Positions 1 through 8,245 of a stretch of 64,000 bases of DNA are shown in pieces. The translations under genes were made by a program, and so were the position numbers. The stretch covers positions 558,001 through 622,000 of the forward strand of contig WYCU01000001.1 of the NCBI GenBank assembly GCA_016617495.1, read 5' to 3'. The DNA is from Azonexaceae bacterium s22 (GTDB lineage: Bacteria; Pseudomonadota; Gammaproteobacteria; Burkholderiales; Rhodocyclaceae). The notes under the pieces were generated by a model. The model saw nothing but the letters and a program-made list of their open reading frames with translations, ran no database searches and was not told where the DNA came from. Every line of letters begins with the position of its first letter. Positions within the stretch are counted from its first letter, which is position 1.

Positions 1-678
1 CGCAACGAAAACACCTACGGCCACATCATCACTATCGAAGACCCGATCGAATATGTTCACGAGCACAAGAACTGCATCGTGACGCAGCGGGAAGTCGGGG
101 TCGATACCGATGACTGGAAGCCGGCGCTCAAGAACACCCTGCGCCAAGCGCCGGACGTCATCCTGATGGGCGAAATCCGCGACCGCGAAACCATGGACTA
201 CGCGGTGGCGTTTGCCGAAACCGGCCACCTCTGCCTGGCGACCCTGCACGCCAACAGCGCCAACCAGGCCATCGACCGCATCATCAACTTCTTCCCGGAA
301 GAACGTCGGCACCAACTGCTGATGGACCTCTCGCTGAACCTGCGCGCGATGATTTCCCAGCGCCTGATTCCCAAGAAGGATGGCAAGGGACGCATGGCGG
401 CGATTGAGGTCATGCTCAATTCACCGTTCATTGCCGACCTCATCTTCAAGGGCGAAATCGGTGAGATCAAGGAAGCGATGAAGAAGTCGCGCGAACTCGG
501 CATGCAAACCTTCGACCAGGCGCTGTTCGATCTCTACGAGGCCGGTCGCATCAGTTACGAAGATGCCCTGCGCAACGCCGACTCCCTCAACGACCTGCGC
601 TTGCAGATCAAGTTGCGAAGCAAGGATTCGCAGGACCGCGACCTGACCAGCGGCATTGGTCACCTCGATATCGTCTGA
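1..678 (+). CDS. pilU: PilU, type IV pilus retraction ATPase (5' end missing)
   Basis: The coding frame is open from base 1, so only the C-terminal 225 residues are here. It is the AAA-type secretion ATPase that works with PilT to depolymerise type IV pilin at the inner-membrane base. The Walker B/Asp-box stretch (ITIEDPIEY), the MGEIRD motif and the His-box stretch (TLHANSANQAIDRI) are visible. The C-terminal wording (ISYEDALRNADSLNDLRLQIKL) favours PilU over PilT. Type IV pili also drive DNA uptake, which matters for the interspersed motif found in this window. No other pil gene follows; rep begins 93 bases downstream. Confidence 0.9.
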   Translation, partial: RNENTYGHIITIEDPIEYVHEHKNCIVTQREVGVDTDDWKPALKNTLRQAPDVILMGEIRDRETMDYAVAFAETGHLCLATLHANSANQAIDRIINFFPEERRHQLLMDLSLNLRAMISQRLIPKKDGKGRMAAIEVMLNSPFIADLIFKGEIGEIKEAMKKSRELGMQTFDQALFDLYEAGRISYEDALRNADSLNDLRLQIKLRSKDSQDRDLTSGIGHLDIV

Positions 679-734
679 GGCCGTTCCGGTGCGGCTTGCA
701 CCGTGAGGTAGAATTGGCCAGACGCAAACCTGTC

Positions 735-756
735 GCGCCCCGCATGGTCGGGGCGC
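735..756 (+). terminator. Hairpin between pilU and rep, weak terminator candidate
   Basis: GCGCCCC (735-741) pairs with GGGGCGC (750-756) around an 8-base loop. It is followed by TGCCATTTT, so the T-run is short and displaced. It could end pilU transcription or structure the rep leader, since it lies just before the rep start at 772. Confidence 0.35.
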
Positions 757-771
757 TGCCATTTTGGAACC

Positions 772-2763
772 ATGTCCGGCCTCAATCCCCAGCAACGCGA
801 AGCAATTCATTATCTCGACGGTCCCCTGCTTGTTCTGGCCGGGGCAGGATCGGGAAAGACCCGCGTCATTACGCAGAAGATTGCCTATCTCGTTCAGGAG
901 TGCGGGTTCCAGCCGCGCAACATTGCAGCCATTACCTTTACCAACAAAGCCGCGCGGGAAATGCAGGAGCGGGTTGGCAAGCTATTGTCGCGGTCGACTG
1001 CCGAAGAACTGCAAATTTCAACCTTTCACGCGCTTGGCGTCCGTATCCTGCGTGAAGAGGCGCGGGTATTGGACTACAAACCCCGCTTCTCGATCTTCGA
1101 TGCCGCCGACTGCGCGGGCATCATCGGCGACTGCGCCAAGACCGTCGACAAAGCCACGCTTCGTCGCCTTCAATCGATCATCTCGAACTGGAAAAATGCC
1201 CTGGTGACGCCGGAAGCGGCACGGCATCTGGCGGCAAACGAGCACGAAGCGCTGGCTGCCGGCGCCTACTTGTCCTACGAGGCCACGCTGAAAGCCTATC
1301 AGGCGGTTGATTTCGATGACTTGATCGGTTTGCCGGTGAAGCTGTTCTCCGAGCATCCCGAGGTGACCGAAAAATGGCAGAACCGCTTGCGTTACCTGTT
1401 GATTGACGAATATCAGGATACCAACGCCTGCCAATACCAATTGCTCAAACTGCTGACCGGCGTGCGCGCGCAATTCACGGCAGTGGGCGACGACGATCAG
1501 GCCATTTACGGCTGGCGCGGGGCGGATATCGACAACCTGAAAAAGCTGCCGGCGGAATTTCCGGCGCTCAAGGTCATCAAGCTCGAACAGAACTATCGCT
1601 CGACGGTGCGTATCCTGAAGGCGGCGAACAATGTGATCGCCCATAACGAAAAGCTGTTCGAAAAAACCTTGTGGTCGGAGCTGGGGCACGGCGACCCGAT
1701 TACCGTCACCGCGTGCCGCGATAACGAGGCCGAAGCGGAAAGCGTGGTCATGAAATTGCAGGCCCATCGTTTCGAACATCGCGGCAAATTCCGCGATTAC
1801 GCCATCCTGTACCGCTCGAATCATCAGGCCAGGCTCATCGAAACCCAGTTGCGCAATCAGAAGATTCCTTACCTGCTTTCCGGCGGCCAGTCGTTTTTCG
1901 ACAAGGCGGAAATCAAGGACATCACCAGCTACCTGCGCCTGCTCACGAACGAAGACGACGATCCGGCATTCATTCGTGCCGCGACGACACCCAAGCGCGG
2001 CATTGGCGCCGCAACCTTGCAGAGCCTTGGGCAATATGCCGGCGAGCGCCATGTCTCGCTATTTCATGCTGCCTTTGAAGAAGGCTTTGCGCATCGGGTC
2101 GCGCCGCGGCAGATGGAGCCCCTGCTGGAGTTCTGCCACTTCATCAACCGGGTGCAGCAGCGCGCGACACGGGAACCGGCACAACAGGTGCTCCCCGATC
2201 TGCTCAAGGCCATCGATTACGAGACATTCCTCTACGATCACGAAGAGCAGCGCACGGCGCAGAGCCGTTGGGCCAATGTTTGCGAGTTTGCCGAGTGGAT
2301 CAACAAGAAAGGCGAAGCGGATGGCAAGACGCTGATCGAGCTGACGCAAAGCATCGCGCTGATCAACATGCTCGAAAAACAGGAGAGCGACGAGATCGAT
2401 GCCATACAGCTCTCGACGCTGCACGCCGCCAAGGGCCTCGAATACAAGCATGTCTTCCTGGTGGGCGTCGAGGAGGGCATTCTTCCGCATCGCGAATCGC
2501 TGGACCCGGCCAAACTTCAGGAAGAACGTCGCCTGATGTATGTCGGTATCACCCGCGCCCAACGCTCGCTGCACATTACCTACTGCGAGAAGCGCAAGCA
2601 GGCGCGCGAGCTGATTCCCGCCGAGCCCTCGCGCTTCATTGCCGAAATGGGACGGGACGATATCCGTTTCAGCGGCGGCAAGCAGGCCGCCGCGCCGGAC
2701 AAGGCCACCGGCAGCGCACGACTGGATGCGCTCAAGGCCATGCTGGCCAACAGCAAGCGCTGA
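772..2763 (+). CDS. rep: Rep, ATP-dependent 3'-5' DNA helicase
   Basis: Superfamily 1A helicase of 663 residues, close to the 673 of E. coli Rep. It unwinds DNA ahead of or behind stalled replication forks. Motif I (AGAGSGKTR, about residues 23-31), motif Ia (AITFTNKAAREM), motif II (LLIDEYQDTN), motif III (GDDDQAIYGWRGAD), motif IV (LEQNYRS), motif V (LSTLHAAKGLEYKHVFL) and motif VI (YVGITRAQRSL) are all present. The start ATG at 772 gives the expected N-terminus (LNPQQREAI). One copy of the interspersed TTGTCGCGGTCGAC motif lies inside at 984, in a variable stretch before ISTFHALG. A bidirectional terminator follows the stop. Confidence 0.97.
   Translation: MSGLNPQQREAIHYLDGPLLVLAGAGSGKTRVITQKIAYLVQECGFQPRNIAAITFTNKAAREMQERVGKLLSRSTAEELQISTFHALGVRILREEARVLDYKPRFSIFDAADCAGIIGDCAKTVDKATLRRLQSIISNWKNALVTPEAARHLAANEHEALAAGAYLSYEATLKAYQAVDFDDLIGLPVKLFSEHPEVTEKWQNRLRYLLIDEYQDTNACQYQLLKLLTGVRAQFTAVGDDDQAIYGWRGADIDNLKKLPAEFPALKVIKLEQNYRSTVRILKAANNVIAHNEKLFEKTLWSELGHGDPITVTACRDNEAEAESVVMKLQAHRFEHRGKFRDYAILYRSNHQARLIETQLRNQKIPYLLSGGQSFFDKAEIKDITSYLRLLTNEDDDPAFIRAATTPKRGIGAATLQSLGQYAGERHVSLFHAAFEEGFAHRVAPRQMEPLLEFCHFINRVQQRATREPAQQVLPDLLKAIDYETFLYDHEEQRTAQSRWANVCEFAEWINKKGEADGKTLIELTQSIALINMLEKQESDEIDAIQLSTLHAAKGLEYKHVFLVGVEEGILPHRESLDPAKLQEERRLMYVGITRAQRSLHITYCEKRKQARELIPAEPSRFIAEMGRDDIRFSGGKQAAAPDKATGSARLDALKAMLANSKR
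984..1018 (+). repeat. Interspersed uptake-like motif, copy 1 (in rep)
   Basis: Plus orientation. Core ATTGTCGCGGTCGAC, then a degenerate tail ending in AAATTT. It lies in frame inside rep and is read as L-S-R-S-T-A-E-E. This is one of the weaker copies because the first A tract is broken (GAAGAA). Confidence 0.6.
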
Positions 2764-2793
2764 ATCGCAGCCGTCTACGGCCGGCGAACAAAT

Positions 2794-2821
2794 AAAAAGG
2801 GAGGCCGCAGCCTCCCTTTTT
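2794..2821. terminator. Bidirectional rho-independent terminator
   Basis: A 12-bp stem, AAAAAGGGAGGC (2794-2805) with GCCTCCCTTTTT (2810-2821), has a four-base loop. T-runs appear at the 3' side on both strands. It lies between the convergent rep and cytochrome c5 genes and serves both. Confidence 0.92.
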
Positions 2822-2840
2822 GGTGGAACGACTCAGTCGC

Positions 2841-3287
2841 TTACTTGGCTTGGCCGACGAGGTAGTCGACAGCGCCCTTGATTTCGTCGTCGGACAGGTC
2901 AGCAGCGCCGCCCTTCGGGGGCATGGCGCCCTTGCCACCGATGGCGCTCTTGTAGAGGGCATCCTTGCCCTGAGCGATACGCGGTGCCCAGGCGGCCTTG
3001 TCGCCGGCCTTCGGTGCGCCAGCGGCGCCGGTATTGTGGCAGGCGCCGCAGATGGAGTTATAGACGGTCGCGCCATCCTTGGGGCCGGCAGCAGCGGCCG
3101 GTGCGGCCTTGGCCAGTTCGAACTTGGCGACCGGCTGGATGCGAACTTCGGCAGCTTCATTGCCGGGATTGCTGTCGGCGGCGGAGTTGAAGGACTTGTT
3201 GGCGATCAGATAGAAAACGATGACCAATACGGCGGCGATGCCGATGGTTTTCCACATGATGCCCTTGGAAGAATGTTGTTCAGCCAT
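2841..3287 (-). CDS. Cytochrome c5-type monohaem protein, membrane anchored
   Basis: A 148-residue electron carrier. Residues 11-28 form one hydrophobic segment that likely remains as an N-terminal anchor. An Ala/Pro-rich linker follows, then a class I cytochrome c domain in the periplasm. The haem site is C80-G-A-C83-H84, and Met122 in GAMPPKGG is the expected sixth ligand. The stretch CHNTGAAGAPKAGDKAAW is typical of the c5 family. It stands alone, convergent with rep and sharing its terminator. Its redox partner cannot be told from the sequence. Confidence 0.9.
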   Translation of the reverse strand: MAEQHSSKGIMWKTIGIAAVLVIVFYLIANKSFNSAADSNPGNEAAEVRIQPVAKFELAKAAPAAAAGPKDGATVYNSICGACHNTGAAGAPKAGDKAAWAPRIAQGKDALYKSAIGGKGAMPPKGGAADLSDDEIKGAVDYLVGQAK

Positions 3288-3350
3288 GCCGAAGACCCCA
3301 ATGCGTTTGAATAAAAAAGCGAATTATAACGGCAGCTTAATTTGCGGCGC

Positions 3351-3375
3351 AAAAAAAACCCCGCCAGCGGCGGGG
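3351..3375 (-). terminator. Rho-independent terminator downstream of the HD-GYP gene
   Basis: CCCCGCC (3359-3365) pairs with GGCGGGG (3369-3375). On the minus strand the hairpin runs into eight T residues (3358-3351). It ends minus-strand transcription from the HD-GYP gene before the cytochrome gene. Confidence 0.88.
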
Positions 3376-3382
3376 TAAAGAT

Positions 3383-3405
3383 TCTCGAAAGGGGGAGTTT
3401 CGAGA
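3383..3405 (-). other. Second hairpin upstream of the HD-GYP terminator
   Basis: TCTCGAAA (3383-3390) pairs with TTTCGAGA (3398-3405) around a 7-base loop. No T-run follows it. It may stabilise the 3' end of the HD-GYP transcript. Confidence 0.4.
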
Positions 3406-3557
3406 GGAGGGGTTCAATGCACGAATGCAGTGTAAGTCTCCCCCCGCAATACGTCTGTCGTTCTTTCGTAGCCTTCTGTAACGATATGTTGCAGTGCAAC
3501 TCTCAAGCTTGTTCGCACGCGTCAACCATGGACAAGCCGGTGTGCATCGTGTTTCCG

Positions 3558-6491
3558 TCAATGGGCCGCGGGAGCGAGGCTGGCGTCGATATCCACATCG
3601 TCGATCTGTTCCGGCCGCAGGTATTGATCGGCGTATTGGCGATAGACCCCGGCGTTGAGGAAGATGGCGAAAAGCTCCGGATCGATATGGCCTTCCCGCT
3701 GCATGGCGGCCATGATGCGAATCGCTTCCGACAGCGTCTTGCCTTTCTTGTACGGCCGATCCACCGCCGTGAGCGCTTCGAAGATGTCGGCGATGGCCAT
3801 CATGCGTGCGACGGGGCTCATCTCCTCGCGCGTGAGCCGGCGCGGGTAACCGGTTCCGTCCATTTTTTCGTGATGGCCGGCCGCAATTTCCGGCACGTTG
3901 CGCAAATGCTTGGGGAAGGGGAGCTGGCTGAGCATGATCAAGGTCTGCACGATATGCTCGTTGATCTTGTAACGCTCTTCTTCGGACAGGGTGCCGCGAG
4001 CGACCGAGAGGTTGTACAGCTCGCCTTTGTTGTAAAGCAGTTCGGGGACGGCCATGCGGAAGCCCCAGGGATTGTCCGGCGGCATCCGCTCGCGTTCCGG
4101 GCGCTCGAAGCGATGCTCCGGCTTGTCGGCCAGCAGGGTCTCGGCCACCGGCAGGGTGGGGGCGGGGGTGCGTGCCTTGCGCGCGCGCTCTTCGTGCGAG
4201 ATGCCGATGCGGTCGTCGAGGGTGCGCAGCCAGGTCCGTCCGGCAATCTCCTGCAGCCGGGCGAGTTTGTCCGGTGCCATGAATTCGCCGCCTTCGTTGC
4301 AGGTGGCGACGAAGGCGTAATCGTCATCGAGTTGCTTCAGGGTGTCGGCGAGGTGTGCGCGGGCCTCGGCCTCAGGCGTGCCGGCGGCGATGGCTTGCAG
4401 GCAGCCGATTTCGGCATCGCGCTTGAGTACCTCGAAACGCATGCGGATTTCGTGAATCCGGTCATAGAGCGTTTCCAGCTTGGTGGCTTTGTCCACCACG
4501 TATTCCGGCGTGGTCACTTTGCCGCAATCGTGCAGCCAGGCGGCGACATGCACGGCTTCCCACTCCTCTTCGTTCAGCGAAAACCCGGCGTAGGGGCCGC
4601 TGCGCTGCGCACAGGCCGCGCGGGCGAGCATCTTGGTCAATTCCGGGACGCGCGCGCAATGGCCGCCGGTGTAGGGACTCTTGGCGTCGATCGCATCGGC
4701 GATGAGCTGGATGAAGGCAGCGAAAAGTTGCTTTTGCGCCTTGATCAGCTCCTTGCTTTCCAGCGATACCGCGACGGTGCCGGAGAGCGCTTCGACAAAG
4801 CTGAGGCGGGCGGCATCGGTGGATTCCGGACAGAGCAGGAGCAAGGCCCCTACCCGCTGGTGCTGGCGGTTGAGCAAGGGCACGGCGATGGCGTGGCTGG
4901 CCGGGCAGGCCGCCAATAGCGCCGACAATCCCAGCGCTTCGATATCTTCGGTGGCGAGCGGCGTTGCGCGGGCCGTGCCGGCGGCGAGCGCGGCAGCGAA
5001 GAGCGGGCCGGCCTGGTCGGGTGTGATCGCGGGCAGTTGGGCCGTCAGTTCGGCCGGCAGCGGCTGGTCGTCGGCCCGGGCTACTGTGGCTGCTTGCAGG
5101 CGATCCTCGTCGGCGAGATAAAGGATCCCGGCTTGCGCGCCCGCAGCCGAGAGGGTTTCACCAAGCAGGCGCGGTAGCAGGCGGTCGAAATCGTTTTCCG
5201 CGGCAATGGCCATGCTGATGTCGAGGAACCGTCGGATGGTGGCCTTCATGCTGTCCATCGTCACGGTCAGGTCATTTACCTCCAGCACCATCGACTTGAC
5301 GGTGATCGGTCTGGAAAACTCGAAGCGGCGGATGGCCTCCGCCTCGTGGGCGAGTTGCTGCAAGGGGCCGGCGACGGCGCGGGCGAGCAGCCAGGTGATG
5401 GGAATGGCGAGCAGCACGATGAACCCCATGGCGATGAGCGAGGCGCGCATGAGGAGGGCGCTGGCCGTCATCAACTCGTCGTCGGGAATGGCTGTGATGA
5501 GGAAAAGCGGCGGCGCGCCTTCGAGCCGCACCGGGCGGATCGCCGCATGCCAATCGCGCCCGTCGACCCGGAGCGACAGATTGCGTTCGACACGCGATTC
5601 GCCCGAAGGCAATTCACCGGCAAGCCGGGCGAGCACCGGAATGTTCAGGCGGGTCAGCGGCACCAGCCCGGGTTTGCCATCCGCCCCGGCGACGGTGTCT
5701 TGCAGATTTGCCAACTGTTCGTGGGCAATCGTCAGGCCGTCGCGGTTGACCAGAACCACATGGCTGTCCGGAGTGACTTTCTGGCGGCCAAGGATGCTAT
5801 CCAGCGTCTCCAGCAGGATGTCGGCACCCACCACGGCGTCGGCGTTAACGGCGCGATTGGCGATGGTCAGTCCGACTTTGTGGCTGGTAAAAAAGACATA
5901 GGGCGGCGTCTTGATCTGGCCATCGGCGGCACGCGCCGCCTGGTACCACCCGCGGCTGCGCGGATCGAAGGTGGCCGCATAATCCGGCAAATCGTCGGCG
6001 CGAAGCTGTTTGAGGTCGGCGTCGAAAAAAATGAAGCTGCCATGCGCCGTGCCGTCCTGGCGTTCGATACTCTGCACCATGTAGCGGGTGCCTTCGGGGG
6101 CATTGAAAGTACGGCCCTCCGCGGGGGTCTGGAAGCGCCGCAACATGAAGAAATCGCCGTTGCCATAACCGATATAAACGGAAGTCAGCGCTGCCGAATT
6201 CTTGAGGGCTTCGCGCAGGAAGCCGACGTTTTTCATGCGTGCTTCCAGCGTATTGGCCTGGGCGATGCCGTCGTAACTCAGGAGGCGTGTGGCCATTTCC
6301 GCCGGGGCGATGAGGCCGGTGAATTCGCTCAGGGTTTCCCGGCCGATGCGCGTACTCAGCTCATCGGCGGTGGATTCGAGAATTTGCAGGCTGGTGCGGT
6401 AGCCCAGCCCGCCGATCAGTCCGCCGACAAGGAGGATGAGGACGATGAAGAGCGTCGAAATATGAACATGGAGCGGAAAGCGGCGAGTCAT
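3558..6491 (-). CDS. Membrane sensor with Cache, HAMP, GAF and HD-GYP domains (probable c-di-GMP phosphodiesterase)
   Basis: 977 residues. TM1 is about 11-30, an extracytoplasmic Cache-like sensor spans about 31-340, TM2 about 348-370, HAMP about 370-425, GAF about 430-575, and HD-GYP from about 600 to 965. The metal site H654-D655 (HDCGK) and the signature HHEKMDGTGYP (873-883) are intact, so c-di-GMP hydrolysis is likely. Unusually, about 150 residues rich in charge separate HDCGK from the KGELYNL/EERYKINEHI helix, where canonical HD-GYP proteins have about 30. The gene stands alone, 78 bases after mobA, and has its own terminator. The ligand sensed is unknown. Confidence 0.88.
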   Translation of the reverse strand: MTRRFPLHVHISTLFIVLILLVGGLIGGLGYRTSLQILESTADELSTRIGRETLSEFTGLIAPAEMATRLLSYDGIAQANTLEARMKNVGFLREALKNSAALTSVYIGYGNGDFFMLRRFQTPAEGRTFNAPEGTRYMVQSIERQDGTAHGSFIFFDADLKQLRADDLPDYAATFDPRSRGWYQAARAADGQIKTPPYVFFTSHKVGLTIANRAVNADAVVGADILLETLDSILGRQKVTPDSHVVLVNRDGLTIAHEQLANLQDTVAGADGKPGLVPLTRLNIPVLARLAGELPSGESRVERNLSLRVDGRDWHAAIRPVRLEGAPPLFLITAIPDDELMTASALLMRASLIAMGFIVLLAIPITWLLARAVAGPLQQLAHEAEAIRRFEFSRPITVKSMVLEVNDLTVTMDSMKATIRRFLDISMAIAAENDFDRLLPRLLGETLSAAGAQAGILYLADEDRLQAATVARADDQPLPAELTAQLPAITPDQAGPLFAAALAAGTARATPLATEDIEALGLSALLAACPASHAIAVPLLNRQHQRVGALLLLCPESTDAARLSFVEALSGTVAVSLESKELIKAQKQLFAAFIQLIADAIDAKSPYTGGHCARVPELTKMLARAACAQRSGPYAGFSLNEEEWEAVHVAAWLHDCGKVTTPEYVVDKATKLETLYDRIHEIRMRFEVLKRDAEIGCLQAIAAGTPEAEARAHLADTLKQLDDDYAFVATCNEGGEFMAPDKLARLQEIAGRTWLRTLDDRIGISHEERARKARTPAPTLPVAETLLADKPEHRFERPERERMPPDNPWGFRMAVPELLYNKGELYNLSVARGTLSEEERYKINEHIVQTLIMLSQLPFPKHLRNVPEIAAGHHEKMDGTGYPRRLTREEMSPVARMMAIADIFEALTAVDRPYKKGKTLSEAIRIMAAMQREGHIDPELFAIFLNAGVYRQYADQYLRPEQIDDVDIDASLAPAAH

Positions 6492-6569
6492 GGCGACGAT
6501 CTCGGCAAGGCGGTGGCTTGCATGTTACCTGCATTATTTCGGTCTTCCTATGGCCTGCCTGCCACCGCC

Positions 6570-7148
6570 TCAGGTCGGGGTGCCCAGTTGTTCCAGGGTG
6601 TTGAAGTTGGCGAAGGCTTCGGGGCAGTCGTCGAAGGCTACCTCGGTCGTACGCTGCGTGGCCAGCCAGTCCTGGACGCGGCGGCCACCTTGCGTCAGGT
6701 AGGCGCTCAAGGCCGGGTGCACCGTGCGCCGGCACAGGCAGAACACGGGGTGCAGGCGCTCCCCGGCGCGGACCACGGCAATATCGGCATTTGTCGCGGT
6801 CAACCCCGAAAAAAGGCGAAAAACCAGATCCGTCGGCAGGAAAGGCGAATCGCAGGGGGCGGTGGCGACCAGCGGATCGGCGCTTGCCGTCAGTGCCGCG
6901 TGGAGGCCGGCCAGCGGCCCGGCAAAATCGGGAATGTCGTCGGCGAACACCGGGTAGCCCAAAGCCGCGTAAGCCTCGGGATTGCGGTTGGCATTGAACA
7001 GCAAGCGGTCGACCTGTGGCGCCAGCCGTTGCGCCACGTGCGCGGCCAGCGCCTGGCCGCGAAACAGCTGCAGTCCCTTGTCGGCACCGCCCATGCGTCG
7101 CCCCAGCCCGCCGGCGAGCACCACGCCGGTAATGGATCCGCGCGCCAT
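6570..7148 (-). CDS. mobA: MobA, molybdenum cofactor guanylyltransferase
   Basis: 192 residues. It transfers GMP from GTP to molybdopterin to make the MGD cofactor, from which the bis-MGD of formate dehydrogenases is built. The nucleotide-binding N-terminus VVLAGGLGRRMGGADKG is intact. The start at 7148 is chosen because its ATG overlaps the stop of the upstream DsrE gene as ATGA; an earlier in-frame start would run deep into that gene. It is the last gene of the selenium/formate dehydrogenase run. An interspersed motif copy (6790-6823) encodes RLFSGLTATNA, in the variable region after PFLPTDL. Confidence 0.93.
   Translation of the reverse strand: MARGSITGVVLAGGLGRRMGGADKGLQLFRGQALAAHVAQRLAPQVDRLLFNANRNPEAYAALGYPVFADDIPDFAGPLAGLHAALTASADPLVATAPCDSPFLPTDLVFRLFSGLTATNADIAVVRAGERLHPVFCLCRRTVHPALSAYLTQGGRRVQDWLATQRTTEVAFDDCPEAFANFNTLEQLGTPT
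6790..6823 (+). repeat. Interspersed uptake-like motif, copy 2 (in mobA)
   Basis: Plus orientation. Core TTTGTCGCGGTCAACC (A variant in GGTCRACC), first tract AAAAAA, then GGCG and AAAAA ten bases further on. It lies inside mobA on the opposite strand, read there as L-F-S-G-L-T-A-T. Confidence 0.85.
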
Positions 7149-7522
7149 CAGTACGTCAGCGTTTGCCATGCCGGATCGAGGGCACGGGCGACGAAGGCCG
7201 TGGCGCCTGCCGCACCGGCCGCCGGCAGCAGGGTTTCGTCGGCGGCAAGCCACGCCGCCCGGGCCATGCTGCAGGCGTAGATGCGCACCTCGGCTGCCAC
7301 TGCCTCGCGGAGAAAATCGCCAACGGTCTTTTCTCGCGTCGGCGTCGTGAATCCGGCATCGGCCACGGTGGGGATCAGCCAGCGCACGGCCGGGCCGGCG
7401 AAATGGATTTCCACCTCGGCATCGAGCGCGCGGGCGGCCAGGGCATGGACCAAGGGCGTGACGACCTGCGCCGGGGCGCTACTGTCCGGCGTGGCAATGA
7501 GAATGGCCAGACGTTCAGTCAA
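7148..7522 (-). CDS. DsrE-family protein, probable sulfur relay
   Basis: 124 residues with a DsrE/DsrF-type Rossmann-like fold pattern (LAILIATPD near the N-terminus, then AEVRIYACSMARAAW). The cysteine in the YACSMA turn is in the position used by DsrE/TusD proteins to carry persulfide. The start is a TTG at 7522, preceded by GGAGG six bases away. It overlaps the end of the GcvH-like gene by eight bases and its stop overlaps mobA as ATGA, so the three are translationally coupled. The context suggests a role in Mo cofactor sulfuration or selenium/sulfur handling for formate dehydrogenase; that is inference. Confidence 0.75.
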   Translation of the reverse strand: MTERLAILIATPDSSAPAQVVTPLVHALAARALDAEVEIHFAGPAVRWLIPTVADAGFTTPTREKTVGDFLREAVAAEVRIYACSMARAAWLAADETLLPAAGAAGATAFVARALDPAWQTLTY

Positions 7523-7946
7523 AGCTGGCCTCCGGTTCGATTTTGAGAATGTGCGCACGATAGGATGCGCCATCGAGCAGCGTGGCGCATTCCTTGGCCC
7601 ATTGCGTCGGGCGCACCCGGGCCATCCAGCCTTCGCCGTAGGGGTCGCGGTTCACCAGGGATGGGCGCGCTTCCGCGGCATCGTTGCCCTCCAGCAGGAT
7701 GAAGGAGACGGGCGCATGGAGCGCGAGCACCGTCTTGCGCGACTCCACCGTGCCCATGCCGCGCCCGATGCTCACTTCGGCGCCTTTGGGTTTGCTGGTG
7801 AAGGCGATGATTTCGCCCGCCAGAAAAATCCCGAAGGCGCTGGCGCCGATCAGGCATTCGTCGCCCACGCGCTTCACCCACATGTCGTACTGCGGGCAAT
7901 ACAGGCGGTCGTCGGGGATGGAGCCGGAAAAGGGGGTGTGGGCCAT
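7515..7946 (-). CDS. GcvH-like lipoyl-carrier protein in a Sec/formate dehydrogenase cluster
   Basis: 143 residues resembling glycine cleavage H protein. The hallmark GTVESRKTVLALHAPVS keeps the lipoyl-accepting lysine (K71), and a long C-terminal half contains YGEGWMARVRP as in GcvH. The start at 7946 gives the normal length for the domain; longer in-frame reading runs back toward selC. No gcvT or gcvP is nearby. Instead it follows tRNA-Sec by 88 bases and overlaps a DsrE gene. GcvH-like proteins outside the glycine system (LbpA) carry sulfur intermediates on lipoate in sHdr pathways; whether this one does so is unknown. Confidence 0.8.
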   Translation of the reverse strand: MAHTPFSGSIPDDRLYCPQYDMWVKRVGDECLIGASAFGIFLAGEIIAFTSKPKGAEVSIGRGMGTVESRKTVLALHAPVSFILLEGNDAAEARPSLVNRDPYGEGWMARVRPTQWAKECATLLDGASYRAHILKIEPEASFD

Positions 7947-8034
7947 GGCAATGAATGGGAAGGGGCTACGCGCGCGATGGTGGCGGAACGCGATGCCGGT
8001 CTGCCCCCGGCGCGGGAGGCCGGACAAGGAAAAT

Positions 8035-8130
8035 TGGCGGAAGGAAGCAGGAGTCGAACCTACCCAAACCTGTCTGACAGGTCCTGACGGTTTTGAAGAC
8101 CGTCCGTCCCACCGGGGAGCGATTCCTTCC
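8035..8130 (-). tRNA. selC: tRNA-Sec (UCA anticodon)
   Basis: On the minus strand the RNA begins GGAAGGAATCGC and ends TTCCTTCCGCCA, giving an eight-base-pair acceptor stem (GGAAGGAA with TTCCTTCC), G discriminator and encoded CCA. The anticodon loop TCTTCAAAA contains TCA. A long variable arm (GGACCTGTCAGACAGGTTT) and the GGTTCGACTCC T-loop are clear. The 8-bp acceptor, long extra arm and UCA anticodon together identify selenocysteine tRNA. It lies between selB and the GcvH-like gene on the same strand. Confidence 0.96.
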
Positions 8131-8245
8131 GTTGTTCAGTTCAATTTTGTGCCCACGCCGCCTGTGGCGCGAAGACAAGCCGCAGACAGTACGAATAGTA
8201 CGGCAAGGCGACGTCGACAAGATCACGGGCGGCATGGACATAAAA

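Noticed and set aside
6508-6570. 10-bp inverted repeat AGGCGGTGGC / GCCACCGCCT between mobA and the HD-GYP gene
   Set aside because: Arms are 43 bases apart and one overlaps the mobA stop; no T-run and no second copy, so no function can be argued.
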